8,925 nt of DNA from Flavobacteriales bacterium (GTDB lineage Bacteria > Bacteroidota > Bacteroidia > Flavobacteriales > BACL11): assembly GCA_002697505.1 (NCBI GenBank), contig NZWA01000021.1:1-8925 (forward strand), in the 5' to 3' direction. Position 1 is the stretch's first letter; the number at the start of each line of letters is the position of its first letter. The notes below the pieces were generated by a model. That model was not told the origin of the DNA. It was given only the letters and a program-made list of their open reading frames with translations, and did no database searches. Shown piece by piece: positions 1 to 5,647 of the stretch. A program made the translations under genes and the position numbers.

Positions 1-542
1 AAAATCTTATGGAGAATCCAAGTATGCAGAGTCAGCAAGAACTCTATGATTTCTTGGAGCATGAGAATCTGCCTGTCACTGAAGATGGATGTTTCCTTGC
101 ATACAAGGCAGTCCGTAGCGACTTCAAGGATAAGTGGAAAGGTACATTTGACAACAGTGTTGGTCAGGTCTGCGAGATGCGTAGAGCAAAGGTAGACGAT
201 AATCGTAAGGTTGGATGCTCACAAGGGCTTCATGCTGGAGCATTAAACTATGTAGCCAATTATGGTAGCGTAGATGCTGGTGATAATATTGTGATTGTTA
301 AAATCAATCCTCAAGATGTTGTCAGTGTTCCTAGCGATTGTGACTGCGAAAAACTTCGTACCTGTAAATATGAAGTAGTCGGTCTTTATCAGGGTGAATT
401 GCCAAAACCTCTGTATAAAGCTGAATTTGAAGCAGATTCCTATGTCGATGAAGACGAACATCAAACCGTATATGATGAATACGGCGATGATTACTGGGAT
501 CAATTTGATGATGATGAAGAGGATGACGAGTACGATTTTTAG
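1..542 (+). CDS. rIIB-like protein, 5'-truncated by window edge
   Basis: The C-terminal part of an rIIB-like phage protein. Recognisable family motifs are NLMENPS at the edge, then ELYDFLE, LPVTEDGCFLAYKAV (21-35, counting from the ATG at 9), KVDD (61-64), the SQGLH segment near 71-75, and KINPQDVVSVPSD (98-110). The frame stays open through base 3, and the residues just before the ATG at 9 (N-L) fit the family, so that ATG is probably internal and the real start lies upstream. The last 35 or so residues are a very acidic, tyrosine-rich tail. T4 rIIB acts with rIIA in early infection and is needed to escape exclusion by lambda Rex; its biochemical role is unknown. The family assignment is from remembered motifs. 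A role in this phage is inference. Confidence 0.8.
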   Translation, partial: NLMENPSMQSQQELYDFLEHENLPVTEDGCFLAYKAVRSDFKDKWKGTFDNSVGQVCEMRRAKVDDNRKVGCSQGLHAGALNYVANYGSVDAGDNIVIVKINPQDVVSVPSDCDCEKLRTCKYEVVGLYQGELPKPLYKAEFEADSYVDEDEHQTVYDEYGDDYWDQFDDDEEDDEYDF

Positions 543-558
543 TAAAACTTGTCTTGGA

Positions 559-606
559 GAGGTTATGGGGTATAATAAATAGTCTCCTTTTATACTCCAT
601 AGCCTC
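559..606 (+). other. Long RNA hairpin between rIIB-like gene and next gene
   Basis: Bases 559-575 and 590-606 form a 17-bp stem in RNA with two G-U wobbles and a 14-nt loop (576-589). No uridine run follows, so it is not a classical intrinsic terminator; RNA processing or translation control of the downstream gene is equally possible. The loop contains TCTCC (583-587), complementary to GGAGA (613-617), which is the SD of the gene starting at 623. The stem is read directly from the sequence. The function is inferred. Confidence 0.55.
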
Positions 607-622
607 ATTTCTGGAGAATACC

Positions 623-1054
623 ATGTATGACGAACCTGAATATAACGAATACGATGATGATGAGTATAAGTTTTATCCAAACGAATATAACGAACATGGT
701 TATCCTAAAGCATTTAAATTTGATTGGGCTTCTTGGGAAAAATGGTTGTCTCAAGCAATCAAAGAAATATATGAAGAAAATTCAAATACATGGATAGTAG
801 GCAACATACCACAATCAAAAAAAGACAAGTCCAAAAAGTTTCCTGTGAGTGATGCGCTGTCGAAAGGTACATTGAATTACGATAAGTATTTTATGTACCT
901 CGGCAGCAATCATTACTCAGAAGGATTGTGGAAAACTAAATATTTAGTCCATGATAAAATAGAGCAAGAATATAAGAAACACATATCAGCAAACGCTGCT
1001 CATGTATTAAAACAACCAAATCACTACAAAGGCATGTTCGACATACTGAACTGA
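623..1054 (+). CDS. Hypothetical acidic protein (143 aa)
   Basis: Not recognised. The ATG at 623 is preferred because TGGAG (612-616) lies 6 bases upstream. The open frame extends back to a TTG at 554, but that extension would lie inside the 559-606 hairpin and has no better SD. The first 27 or so residues are rich in Asp, Glu and Tyr, similar in composition to the tail of the upstream rIIB-like protein. The middle is mixed with a lysine-rich patch (KKDKSKK), and the C-terminal third looks helical. There is no signal peptide, membrane segment or obvious catalytic motif. It is followed after 10 bases by another unknown acidic protein, so the two are probably cotranscribed. Confidence 0.75.
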   Translation: MYDEPEYNEYDDDEYKFYPNEYNEHGYPKAFKFDWASWEKWLSQAIKEIYEENSNTWIVGNIPQSKKDKSKKFPVSDALSKGTLNYDKYFMYLGSNHYSEGLWKTKYLVHDKIEQEYKKHISANAAHVLKQPNHYKGMFDILN

Positions 1055-1064
1055 AGGTGTAAAC

Positions 1065-1487
1065 ATGGGAAGAGATGATTGGCTAGAGGTGAGCAATAGT
1101 CAAAAGCTAATAGATTTTAGTAGAAAACTAGTCTACTATAATTTTGATGATGAAACAGAATTAATGGACGATGTTACATTTTTGAATAAAATTGATAATA
1201 TACAGAATGATTATGATCCTGAAATGGATGTACTCTTACCATTTGAAGAGTGTGAATTAATTTTTACATCTTTTACTTTTATGGATAATAATTTATTGTA
1301 TATCACAGATGATGATTATGATACTTTTTTGATGCAGATGAATAGAAGGATGATCTCTAACATAGTTCAAGGTTTGGTCAAGAAAGGCGTGTTACATACT
1401 GCCTTTGATAATGAAAAGAACGATTTTATATTTTGGGTAAAGACAGAAGAAGAGATGAAAGCAGATGAAGATCCAGAAGCCAACTGA
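1065..1487 (+). CDS. Hypothetical acidic protein (140 aa)
   Basis: Not recognised. The start ATG at 1065 follows GAAGGTG (1053-1059) at normal spacing and comes 10 bases after the previous stop. The protein is strongly acidic, with repeated Asp/Glu patches (DDETELMDD, DDDYD, and a KADEDPEAN end), no cysteines clustered for metal binding and no membrane segment. Residues around 90-120 (MNRRMISNIVQGLVKKGVLHTAFD) look like a helix followed by a beta element, as in some small winged-helix folds, but I cannot support a family. Its last 23 bases overlap the zinc-ribbon/RuvA-like gene, which suggests translational coupling and perhaps shared function with the RuvB module. Confidence 0.75.
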   Translation: MGRDDWLEVSNSQKLIDFSRKLVYYNFDDETELMDDVTFLNKIDNIQNDYDPEMDVLLPFEECELIFTSFTFMDNNLLYITDDDYDTFLMQMNRRMISNIVQGLVKKGVLHTAFDNEKNDFIFWVKTEEEMKADEDPEAN

Positions 1488-1839
1488 ATATGATATTAGC
1501 TTTAAATATATTTGTGAAAATTGTGGTTGCTCTCATTGGCTCTTTTTAAGAGAAGCACAATGTCCAGATTTTCAAATTGTCTGTGAGTGTATGGAAATTA
1601 TTAAACCACAGACTATATCAAAGATAGATATAATTTATAGTCAGGATAAACCAGTAGTCACCGAGAATAATCTACCTGTTGACACTCTGAATAAATGTGT
1701 TAAAACTCTATGTAGTCTAGGATATGAAACTGCGGAAGCAGAGGATATGATTAGACAATCTTTTGATAAAATTAATTCAGATGATTGTTCTGAGTTAGTT
1801 AAGTATGCCTTGAAGAATTTTGGAGCAAGTTATGTCTAA
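1465..1839 (+). CDS. Zinc-ribbon protein with RuvA domain III-like C-terminus
   Basis: Predicted adaptor for the RuvB-like ATPase encoded next. Residues 17-42 hold a cysteine cluster (C17, C20, C22, C33, C40, C42) typical of a small zinc ribbon. Residues about 72-119 resemble RuvA domain III, the UBA-like three-helix domain that binds RuvB: in both proteins a hydrophobic helix leads into LGY (85-87), then EA..M (91-95), then an acidic/serine stretch and L[VI]..AL (111-116). In E. coli RuvA the equivalent L-x-x-L-G-Y segment contributes to RuvB contact. RuvA's OB domain and helix-hairpin-helix domain are absent; at 124 residues the protein is about 60% of RuvA length. It overlaps the upstream gene by 23 bases and ruvB by 8. 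The cysteines and motif are visible in the sequence; zinc binding and RuvB binding are inferred. A generic UBA-like domain is the alternative. Confidence 0.65.
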   Translation: MKIQKPTEYDISFKYICENCGCSHWLFLREAQCPDFQIVCECMEIIKPQTISKIDIIYSQDKPVVTENNLPVDTLNKCVKTLCSLGYETAEAEDMIRQSFDKINSDDCSELVKYALKNFGASYV

Positions 1840-2725
1840 TACTATAAGACCCACATCGTTTGATGAGATCATGGGTCAAGATGAAGTTGTGAAGCGTCTG
1901 AGGATCATGACAAACGGTTGTAAAAACTCAGGTCAAGTATTGCCTCATGTTTTAATAGATGGGCCTCCGGGTCTAGGTAAGACCACTATATCGAGTGCTA
2001 TAGCTAACGAGATGGGCGTTAATCTTTATACAGTCAATGCTGCTAATGTAAGAAGTGTTAAAAATCTAATGCCTTATTTAATGGGTATGGAACCAAGATC
2101 AGTTTTATTTATTGATGAGATTCATAGACTTCCTAAACTAGTCGAAGAGTTCTTGTATCCTGTGATGGAGGATTTTAGAATTGATATGCTAGTAGAAAAT
2201 AAACCAGAGTCTATTGATATACCAATGTTTACTATGGTTGGGGCTACAACTAGCGGTGGTAGTTTAAGTCAACCATTTTATGACCGTTTTACAATTAAAG
2301 AACATCTTTCTTTTTATACTCCAGATGTACTAGCTAAACTGGTAGGGTCGAATGCAGATAAGCTGGGATTAAATTTAACTAATGAAGAGATGGTTGAAAT
2401 TGCTAAACGTAGTAAAGGTACTCCAAGGATTTTAAATGCTAGATTACAATGGTATAAAAACTATATAGATAGTTATCCTGAAGAGAAAGATATTGATACT
2501 ATTTTTAACAGTCAGGGTATTGATGAACATGGTTTTGATTGCAACGACATCAAGTATATCAACGTGTTAAAAAACAATAGACTCAACCCTCTTGGTTTAA
2601 AAAGCCTGTCTGGTATGACCGGCATAGCTATGGAAACCATAGAAAATAGCATAGAACCCTACATGGTTCGCATGGGATATGTAGTACGAACACAGAGAGG
2701 TAGGATACTCGGTAAAATTAACTAA
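1832..2725 (+). CDS. ruvB: RuvB-like Holliday junction branch-migration ATPase
   Basis: An AAA+ motor of the RuvB family, which in bacteria forms hexameric rings that pump DNA through a RuvA-held Holliday junction. Starting at the ATG at 1832 (SD TGGAG at 1821-1825) it has 297 residues, slightly shorter than bacterial RuvB. The N-terminal box RPTSFDEIMGQ is at 6-16, Walker A GPPGLGKT at 44-51, Walker B/DEIH near 91-98, sensor 1 GATT at 137-140, a likely arginine finger in DRF (R152), and sensor 2 GTPR in the small domain. The C-terminal winged helix ends in RT..RGR. In place of bacterial PLRDRF it has PFYDRF, losing the first arginine but keeping the likely finger. All three RuvB domains appear intact, so it is probably active. 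It overlaps the RuvA domain III-like gene by 8 bases. No complete RuvA or RuvC is in the window. Confidence 0.92.
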   Translation: MSNTIRPTSFDEIMGQDEVVKRLRIMTNGCKNSGQVLPHVLIDGPPGLGKTTISSAIANEMGVNLYTVNAANVRSVKNLMPYLMGMEPRSVLFIDEIHRLPKLVEEFLYPVMEDFRIDMLVENKPESIDIPMFTMVGATTSGGSLSQPFYDRFTIKEHLSFYTPDVLAKLVGSNADKLGLNLTNEEMVEIAKRSKGTPRILNARLQWYKNYIDSYPEEKDIDTIFNSQGIDEHGFDCNDIKYINVLKNNRLNPLGLKSLSGMTGIAMETIENSIEPYMVRMGYVVRTQRGRILGKIN

Positions 2726-2754
2726 AAAGTGTATATAATAATAAGGAGATTATT

Positions 2755-3114
2755 ATGAAAAAAACATTAGTAGCAGCATTATGCTGTATTTTAAGCATAA
2801 ATTGCTATGCTAATCCACCGATCTTTAAAACGGACTATAAAGAAGCGGTAAAAGTATCAACTGCATTGAAACAAGATTTAATCTTAATTTTTACTGCAAG
2901 TTGGTGTGGCCCGTGTAACAATCTTAAAAAAGACCTTACTAAATACTCTGATCTATTTAAAGATACAACTATATGTATTATAGATATAGATAAAGACCCT
3001 AATTTAGCTGGTAAATACGGTGTAAATAAAGTACCTTACTCTATATTTTACAGTAAAGGTAAGGAAATTAAAAGGGTTACGGGGTATTCTACTATGGATA
3101 AATACAGAAAGTAA
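2755..3114 (+). CDS. Exported thioredoxin-fold protein
   Basis: A single thioredoxin domain behind a Sec signal peptide. Residues 1-19 have a KK start, a hydrophobic core and a CYA end that suits signal peptidase I; no lipobox is seen. The active site WCGPC is at 50-54 and the conserved cis-proline region VPYSIF at 93-98. The length (119 aa, about 100 mature) fits a minimal thioredoxin. The strong SD TAAGGAG (2742-2748) sits 6 bases before the ATG. The protein would act on thiols in the periplasm or envelope rather than on cytoplasmic ribonucleotide reductase, as most phage thioredoxins do. Whether it reduces or oxidises disulfides cannot be told from the motif alone. It is followed at 2 bases by a membrane-protein gene. 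Confidence 0.85.
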   Translation: MKKTLVAALCCILSINCYANPPIFKTDYKEAVKVSTALKQDLILIFTASWCGPCNNLKKDLTKYSDLFKDTTICIIDIDKDPNLAGKYGVNKVPYSIFYSKGKEIKRVTGYSTMDKYRK

Positions 3115-3116
3115 TC

Positions 3117-3434
3117 ATGGATGCTTTAACTATTATAGTATGTGTAGTGCTTATATGCAGTTATATCATAGTTTTTGCTCTAGGTGCAGGACTTGGATAC
3201 TTATTTTTGCCAAGAGGTAGTCAGGCAGATTTTGCTGCCCCTACAAGTTTTTTGAAAAGTCAAGGTAAACCAACACAGAAAAATAAATCAATAGAAATAG
3301 ATGATACAAAAGTAGTCCTGAAAGTTGATACTGATGGACTAGAAAAGAAATTTGATAAAATAGCTGATTCTAAAAAAGTAAAAAGCGACATATCAAGTTC
3401 AGTAAATAAACTAAAAAGTATGAAAGGTAAATAA
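3117..3434 (+). CDS. Small single-pass membrane protein (105 aa)
   Basis: Not recognised by family. Residues about 5-30 form one long hydrophobic segment (starting LTIIVCVVLIC and including GAGLGYLFL), followed by a polar, lysine-rich tail of about 70 residues. That tail includes a predicted helical end (LEKKFDKIADSKKV, then a serine/lysine stretch). The shape suggests a membrane anchor with a soluble, probably cytoplasmic, arm. The start at 3117 lies 2 bases after the thioredoxin stop; the SD is weak, so translation may depend on coupling. The actin-like gene begins 1 base after its stop, which makes a membrane tether or partner for the filament protein a reasonable but unproven idea. Confidence 0.75.
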   Translation: MDALTIIVCVVLICSYIIVFALGAGLGYLFLPRGSQADFAAPTSFLKSQGKPTQKNKSIEIDDTKVVLKVDTDGLEKKFDKIADSKKVKSDISSSVNKLKSMKGK

Positions 3435-3435
3435 T

Positions 3436-4437
3436 ATGATTGGATTAGATGTAGGTACAAGTTTTATCATAGCTTCTTCTTATGAAGGTGATAATATCGT
3501 ATTCAAAGATTTTAGAGATGCTTTTTATGTAATCAAACCAACGACTCCTATTGCAGCAAAGATGGTTGAGAAAGGTTTGAAAGGCAAAATATTTATTAAA
3601 GATACAGACGGTTCATTTGTAATTTTAGGTAAAGATGCTATAGAAAAAGCAGTAGAAAGAAATGAAACTGCTCGTCGTCCCATGTTTCGTGGAGTAGTAT
3701 CTGTAAAAGAAAAAGATGCTAAAAGAATATTAGCTTACATACTAAAAGAAGTAGTCGGCAAGGCTAGTGAGTCAGGAGAAAAATTAGTTTTCTGCGTACC
3801 TGCACAACCTGTAGATCAAGAAGATGACGATTTTGATGTAGGCTACCATGAAGATGTAGTTAAAACTATTTTATCAGAAGTAGGTTACGATGCTCGTTCA
3901 GTTAACGAAGCAGAGGCTTTATGTTATGCTGAATTAGAAGATAGTGATTATACTGGTATTGGTATTAGTTGTGGTGCTGGTATGACTAATGTTTGTGTTA
4001 TGCTCAATGGTGAACCAACAGTAGTCTTTAGTACTACAAAGTCAGGCGATTGGGTAGACCGCATGAGTGCTGTAGCTACAGGAGAACCAGATAGTGTTGT
4101 ACAGGTTGAAAAGGAAGGTGGTGATTTTAAAGTCGGTGAACCTCACGACAGTCCTGTTCTCAGTGCAGTAGCTTCATATTATGAAAGATTGATAGAATAT
4201 ACAGCTAAACAATTATCTTCAGCATTGTCTGGCCATAAGTCTTTACCTAAGTTTAAGGACGATATTAAAATAGTTGTTGCTGGTGGCACTTCTAAAGCTG
4301 ATGGATATGTGGAAAAACTTCATGAGAAATTATTAGAAGCAGATTTTCCACTAGGTATTGAAGTAGTCAAACATGCTGACGACCCACTACACTCTGTTTC
4401 TAAAGGATGTTTAATTGCAGCTAGTATTTTAGAGTAA
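3436..4437 (+). CDS. Actin/MreB/ParM-superfamily ATPase
   Basis: A prokaryotic actin-like protein of 333 residues, normal for ParM/MreB-type proteins and far shorter than DnaK. Phosphate-1 motif GLDVGTSF is at 3-10, connect-1 NEAEALCYAE at 157-166, phosphate-2 GIGISCGAGMTNV at 174-186, a SGDWVDR segment (203-209) like the GGD..D element of Hsp70/MreB, adenosine motif VVAGGTSKADG at 280-290, and a C-terminal connect-2-like SVSKGCLIAA at 320-329. These predict ATP binding and possibly filament formation. Known phage and plasmid relatives position DNA or the replication site, but the role here is inferred. AAAGG (3423-3427) serves as SD, and the start lies 1 base after the membrane-protein stop. 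A non-polymerising actin-fold ATPase is possible. Confidence 0.85.
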   Translation: MIGLDVGTSFIIASSYEGDNIVFKDFRDAFYVIKPTTPIAAKMVEKGLKGKIFIKDTDGSFVILGKDAIEKAVERNETARRPMFRGVVSVKEKDAKRILAYILKEVVGKASESGEKLVFCVPAQPVDQEDDDFDVGYHEDVVKTILSEVGYDARSVNEAEALCYAELEDSDYTGIGISCGAGMTNVCVMLNGEPTVVFSTTKSGDWVDRMSAVATGEPDSVVQVEKEGGDFKVGEPHDSPVLSAVASYYERLIEYTAKQLSSALSGHKSLPKFKDDIKIVVAGGTSKADGYVEKLHEKLLEADFPLGIEVVKHADDPLHSVSKGCLIAASILE

Positions 4438-4447
4438 TATTTACAAC

Positions 4448-4453
4448 TATAAT
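4448..4453 (+). promoter_or_regulatory. Candidate -10 hexamer TATAAT
   Basis: A perfect TATAAT lies just after the actin-like gene. The predicted transcript start, 6-8 bases downstream, falls at about 4460, right at the base of the 4459-4469/4521-4531 stem. At 17-base spacing the -35 would be TATTTT, which is poor, so promoter activity is uncertain and might need an activator. Confidence 0.35.
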
Positions 4454-4458
4454 CTAGC

Positions 4459-4531
4459 AAGACGCTCCGTGGTTATGGCCCGTACTTTCTTGCTAGTTCT
4501 AGAAAGTGGTACTCAGACTTCGGAGTGTCTT
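4459..4531 (+). ncRNA. Candidate structured RNA upstream of HNH gene
   Basis: This non-coding stretch can fold into a rod: 4459-4469 pairs with 4521-4531 (11 bp, one G-U), and inside it 4484-4490 pairs with 4501-4507 (7 bp, loop of 10), leaving a large internal loop. An alternative perfect 9-bp stem, CTAGCAAGA (4454-4462) with TCTTGCTAG (4488-4496), cannot coexist with either. A TATAAT sits 6 bases before the outer stem. It could be a small RNA, a switching leader for the HNH gene, or the recognition remnant of a mobile nuclease. It does not fit a tRNA cloverleaf. The pairings are read from sequence; identity and expression are unknown. Confidence 0.4.
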
Positions 4532-4548
4532 ATATTAGAAAGATAATT

Positions 4549-4860
4549 ATGTGGCCCTTTAGTAAAAAAGTCAGACATGCAGTTAGATCACCGGGATGGT
4601 CTAAATTGCGTAACGAACATATAGAGAAACAACCATACTGTCAAGCATGTGGCTCTTATAAAAGACCAGAAGTGCATCATATAGTGCCGGTTCATGTAGA
4701 TCCGTCAAAAGAACTAGATCCAGACAATTTAATTACATTATGTGATAAATACTGTCATTTTATATTCGGACATTTAATGAATTATAAAAGTTGGAATAGT
4801 AATGTTATAGAAGATTCTGAGGTGTATTATAATAAGATAAAGAAGAAACCCTTTAAATGA
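4549..4860 (+). CDS. HNH endonuclease (103 aa)
   Basis: A small, probably free-standing phage HNH nuclease. From the ATG at 4549 the protein shows C31/C34 (CQAC), the catalytic HH pair in EVHHIVP (41-47), the asparagine in DNLITLC (N60) and the terminal cysteine/histidine part C..CHFIFGH (65-75), so zinc ligands and active site appear complete. A GTG start at 4525 would add 8 residues but lies inside the stem at 4521-4531, so the ATG is preferred; its SD is weak (AGAAAGAT). Such enzymes may act as homing nucleases or in DNA processing. The position directly behind an unusual structured stretch suggests a mobile unit or RNA-controlled expression, but this is inference. Confidence 0.85.
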   Translation: MWPFSKKVRHAVRSPGWSKLRNEHIEKQPYCQACGSYKRPEVHHIVPVHVDPSKELDPDNLITLCDKYCHFIFGHLMNYKSWNSNVIEDSEVYYNKIKKKPFK

Positions 4861-4865
4861 AAGGG
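4849..4865 (+). promoter_or_regulatory. Hairpin covering the protease SD
   Basis: CCCTTT (4849-4854) pairs with AAAGGG (4860-4865) around a 5-base loop. The 3' arm is most of the SD AAAGGGG of the trypsin-like gene, and the HNH stop codon is at 4858-4860. Ribosomes finishing the HNH gene would open it, so the pair may be translationally coupled. The stem is short and AT-containing; the regulatory effect is inferred. Confidence 0.35.
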
Positions 4866-4873
4866 GTATTGCT

Positions 4874-5647
4874 ATGAAATACCTTGTCTTATTACTCTTG
4901 TTATTATTGCCTGTTCAGGCAAATTGCGGCACTATCGACCCTTCTGTTTCTGACGCTAAGTACGTCGAATACGGTAAAAAATATGAATGTGTGCTGCCTA
5001 TCGTCGGTGTTTTAGGCGATAAATTAAATAGTCAATTTAGAGCATCGTGCGTAGTTATAGACGAATATCATATACTGACTGCCGCACATATTGTTCATGG
5101 TACGATTACACAACACGTTTTATACAAAAATAAAGCGTATCCTTGCTCTTTAGTAGCCGTACATGGTAAATATGATGCTAATAATATAGGCTATAACGAT
5201 ATAGCTATAGCTAGATTAGCTAGACCCTTAAAGCTAGATTTCTATCCTGAACTATATTCTGATAAAGATGAGACCGGTAAAGTTTGTGGATTATCTGGTT
5301 GGGGTCATCATGGAGATTTTAATACTGGCTGGATAAGTAGTACGTTTGATAATAGTAGACGAGCTGGTTCTAATATTATTGATGGTACAGAAAAGAACGT
5401 GTTAAAATATTCAGTACATACAGGAGATAAAACAGAATTAGAATTTTTAATAGCTCCCGGAGATAGTGGTGGAGGATTATTTATTGATCAAAAACTAGCA
5501 GGTATTCATTCTTATGTATATGCCACGGACGGGAAGAGTGATTCTGATTATGGAGATACTGGGTGTAGTACTAGAGTAAGTGACTACATTGAATGGGTAG
5601 AGAAAACAAAAGAACTAATTAAATTAATACTCGAAGGGGATAAATAA
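4874..5647 (+). CDS. Exported trypsin-like serine protease (S1)
   Basis: A chymotrypsin-fold serine endopeptidase of 257 residues. A leucine-rich signal peptide (1-16, ending VQA) predicts Sec export. The catalytic triad is visible: H72 in LTAAH, D109 in YNDIAIARL, and S198 in GDSGGG. SGWGHH (141-146) matches the conserved GWG region, and C-terminal GCSTRVSDYIEWV fits the last strand and helix of the fold. There is no long propeptide, so activation, if any, is by trimming near the new N-terminus. AAAGGGG (4860-4866) is a strong SD, though partly within a hairpin. The gene's stop shares one base with the start of the subtilisin-like gene. Possible roles are envelope-protein cleavage during lysis or modification of the host surface; neither is shown by the sequence. 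Confidence 0.9.
   Translation: MKYLVLLLLLLLPVQANCGTIDPSVSDAKYVEYGKKYECVLPIVGVLGDKLNSQFRASCVVIDEYHILTAAHIVHGTITQHVLYKNKAYPCSLVAVHGKYDANNIGYNDIAIARLARPLKLDFYPELYSDKDETGKVCGLSGWGHHGDFNTGWISSTFDNSRRAGSNIIDGTEKNVLKYSVHTGDKTELEFLIAPGDSGGGLFIDQKLAGIHSYVYATDGKSDSDYGDTGCSTRVSDYIEWVEKTKELIKLILEGDK

Noticed and set aside
394..582. Plus-strand open frame of 62 residues inside the rIIB-like gene
   Set aside because: Alternate frame of a well-supported gene; methionine-rich translation produced by GATGAT repeats, with no SD.
243..680. Long minus-strand open frames at 243-680 and 331-624
   Set aside because: They lie opposite the rIIB-like gene and its hairpin, have no SD or recognisable protein, and their odd composition is the complement of acidic codons.
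1820..1831. TTG start at 1820 for ruvB
   Set aside because: The ATG at 1832 has TGGAG at ideal spacing, and RuvB homology begins just after it.
2734..2739. TATAAT just upstream of the thioredoxin gene as a sigma-70 promoter
   Set aside because: Transcription would start inside the SD, and no -35 is found at 16-18 bases.
3260..3460. Minus-strand frame opposite the membrane-protein gene
   Set aside because: Complement of a gene that fits the operon; no start signals or family.
4454..4531. tRNA gene in the structured region
   Set aside because: Length is close, but the outer stem is a continuous 11 bp, there is no 7+2 acceptor/D-arm layout, and the TTCG segment does not sit in a 7-base T-loop.
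3097..5646. GATAAATA matches at 3097-3104, 4744-4751 and 5639-5646 as late promoters
   Set aside because: Single mismatches to the T4 octamer are common by chance in AT-rich DNA, and these lie within or at the very edge of coding sequence without other support.
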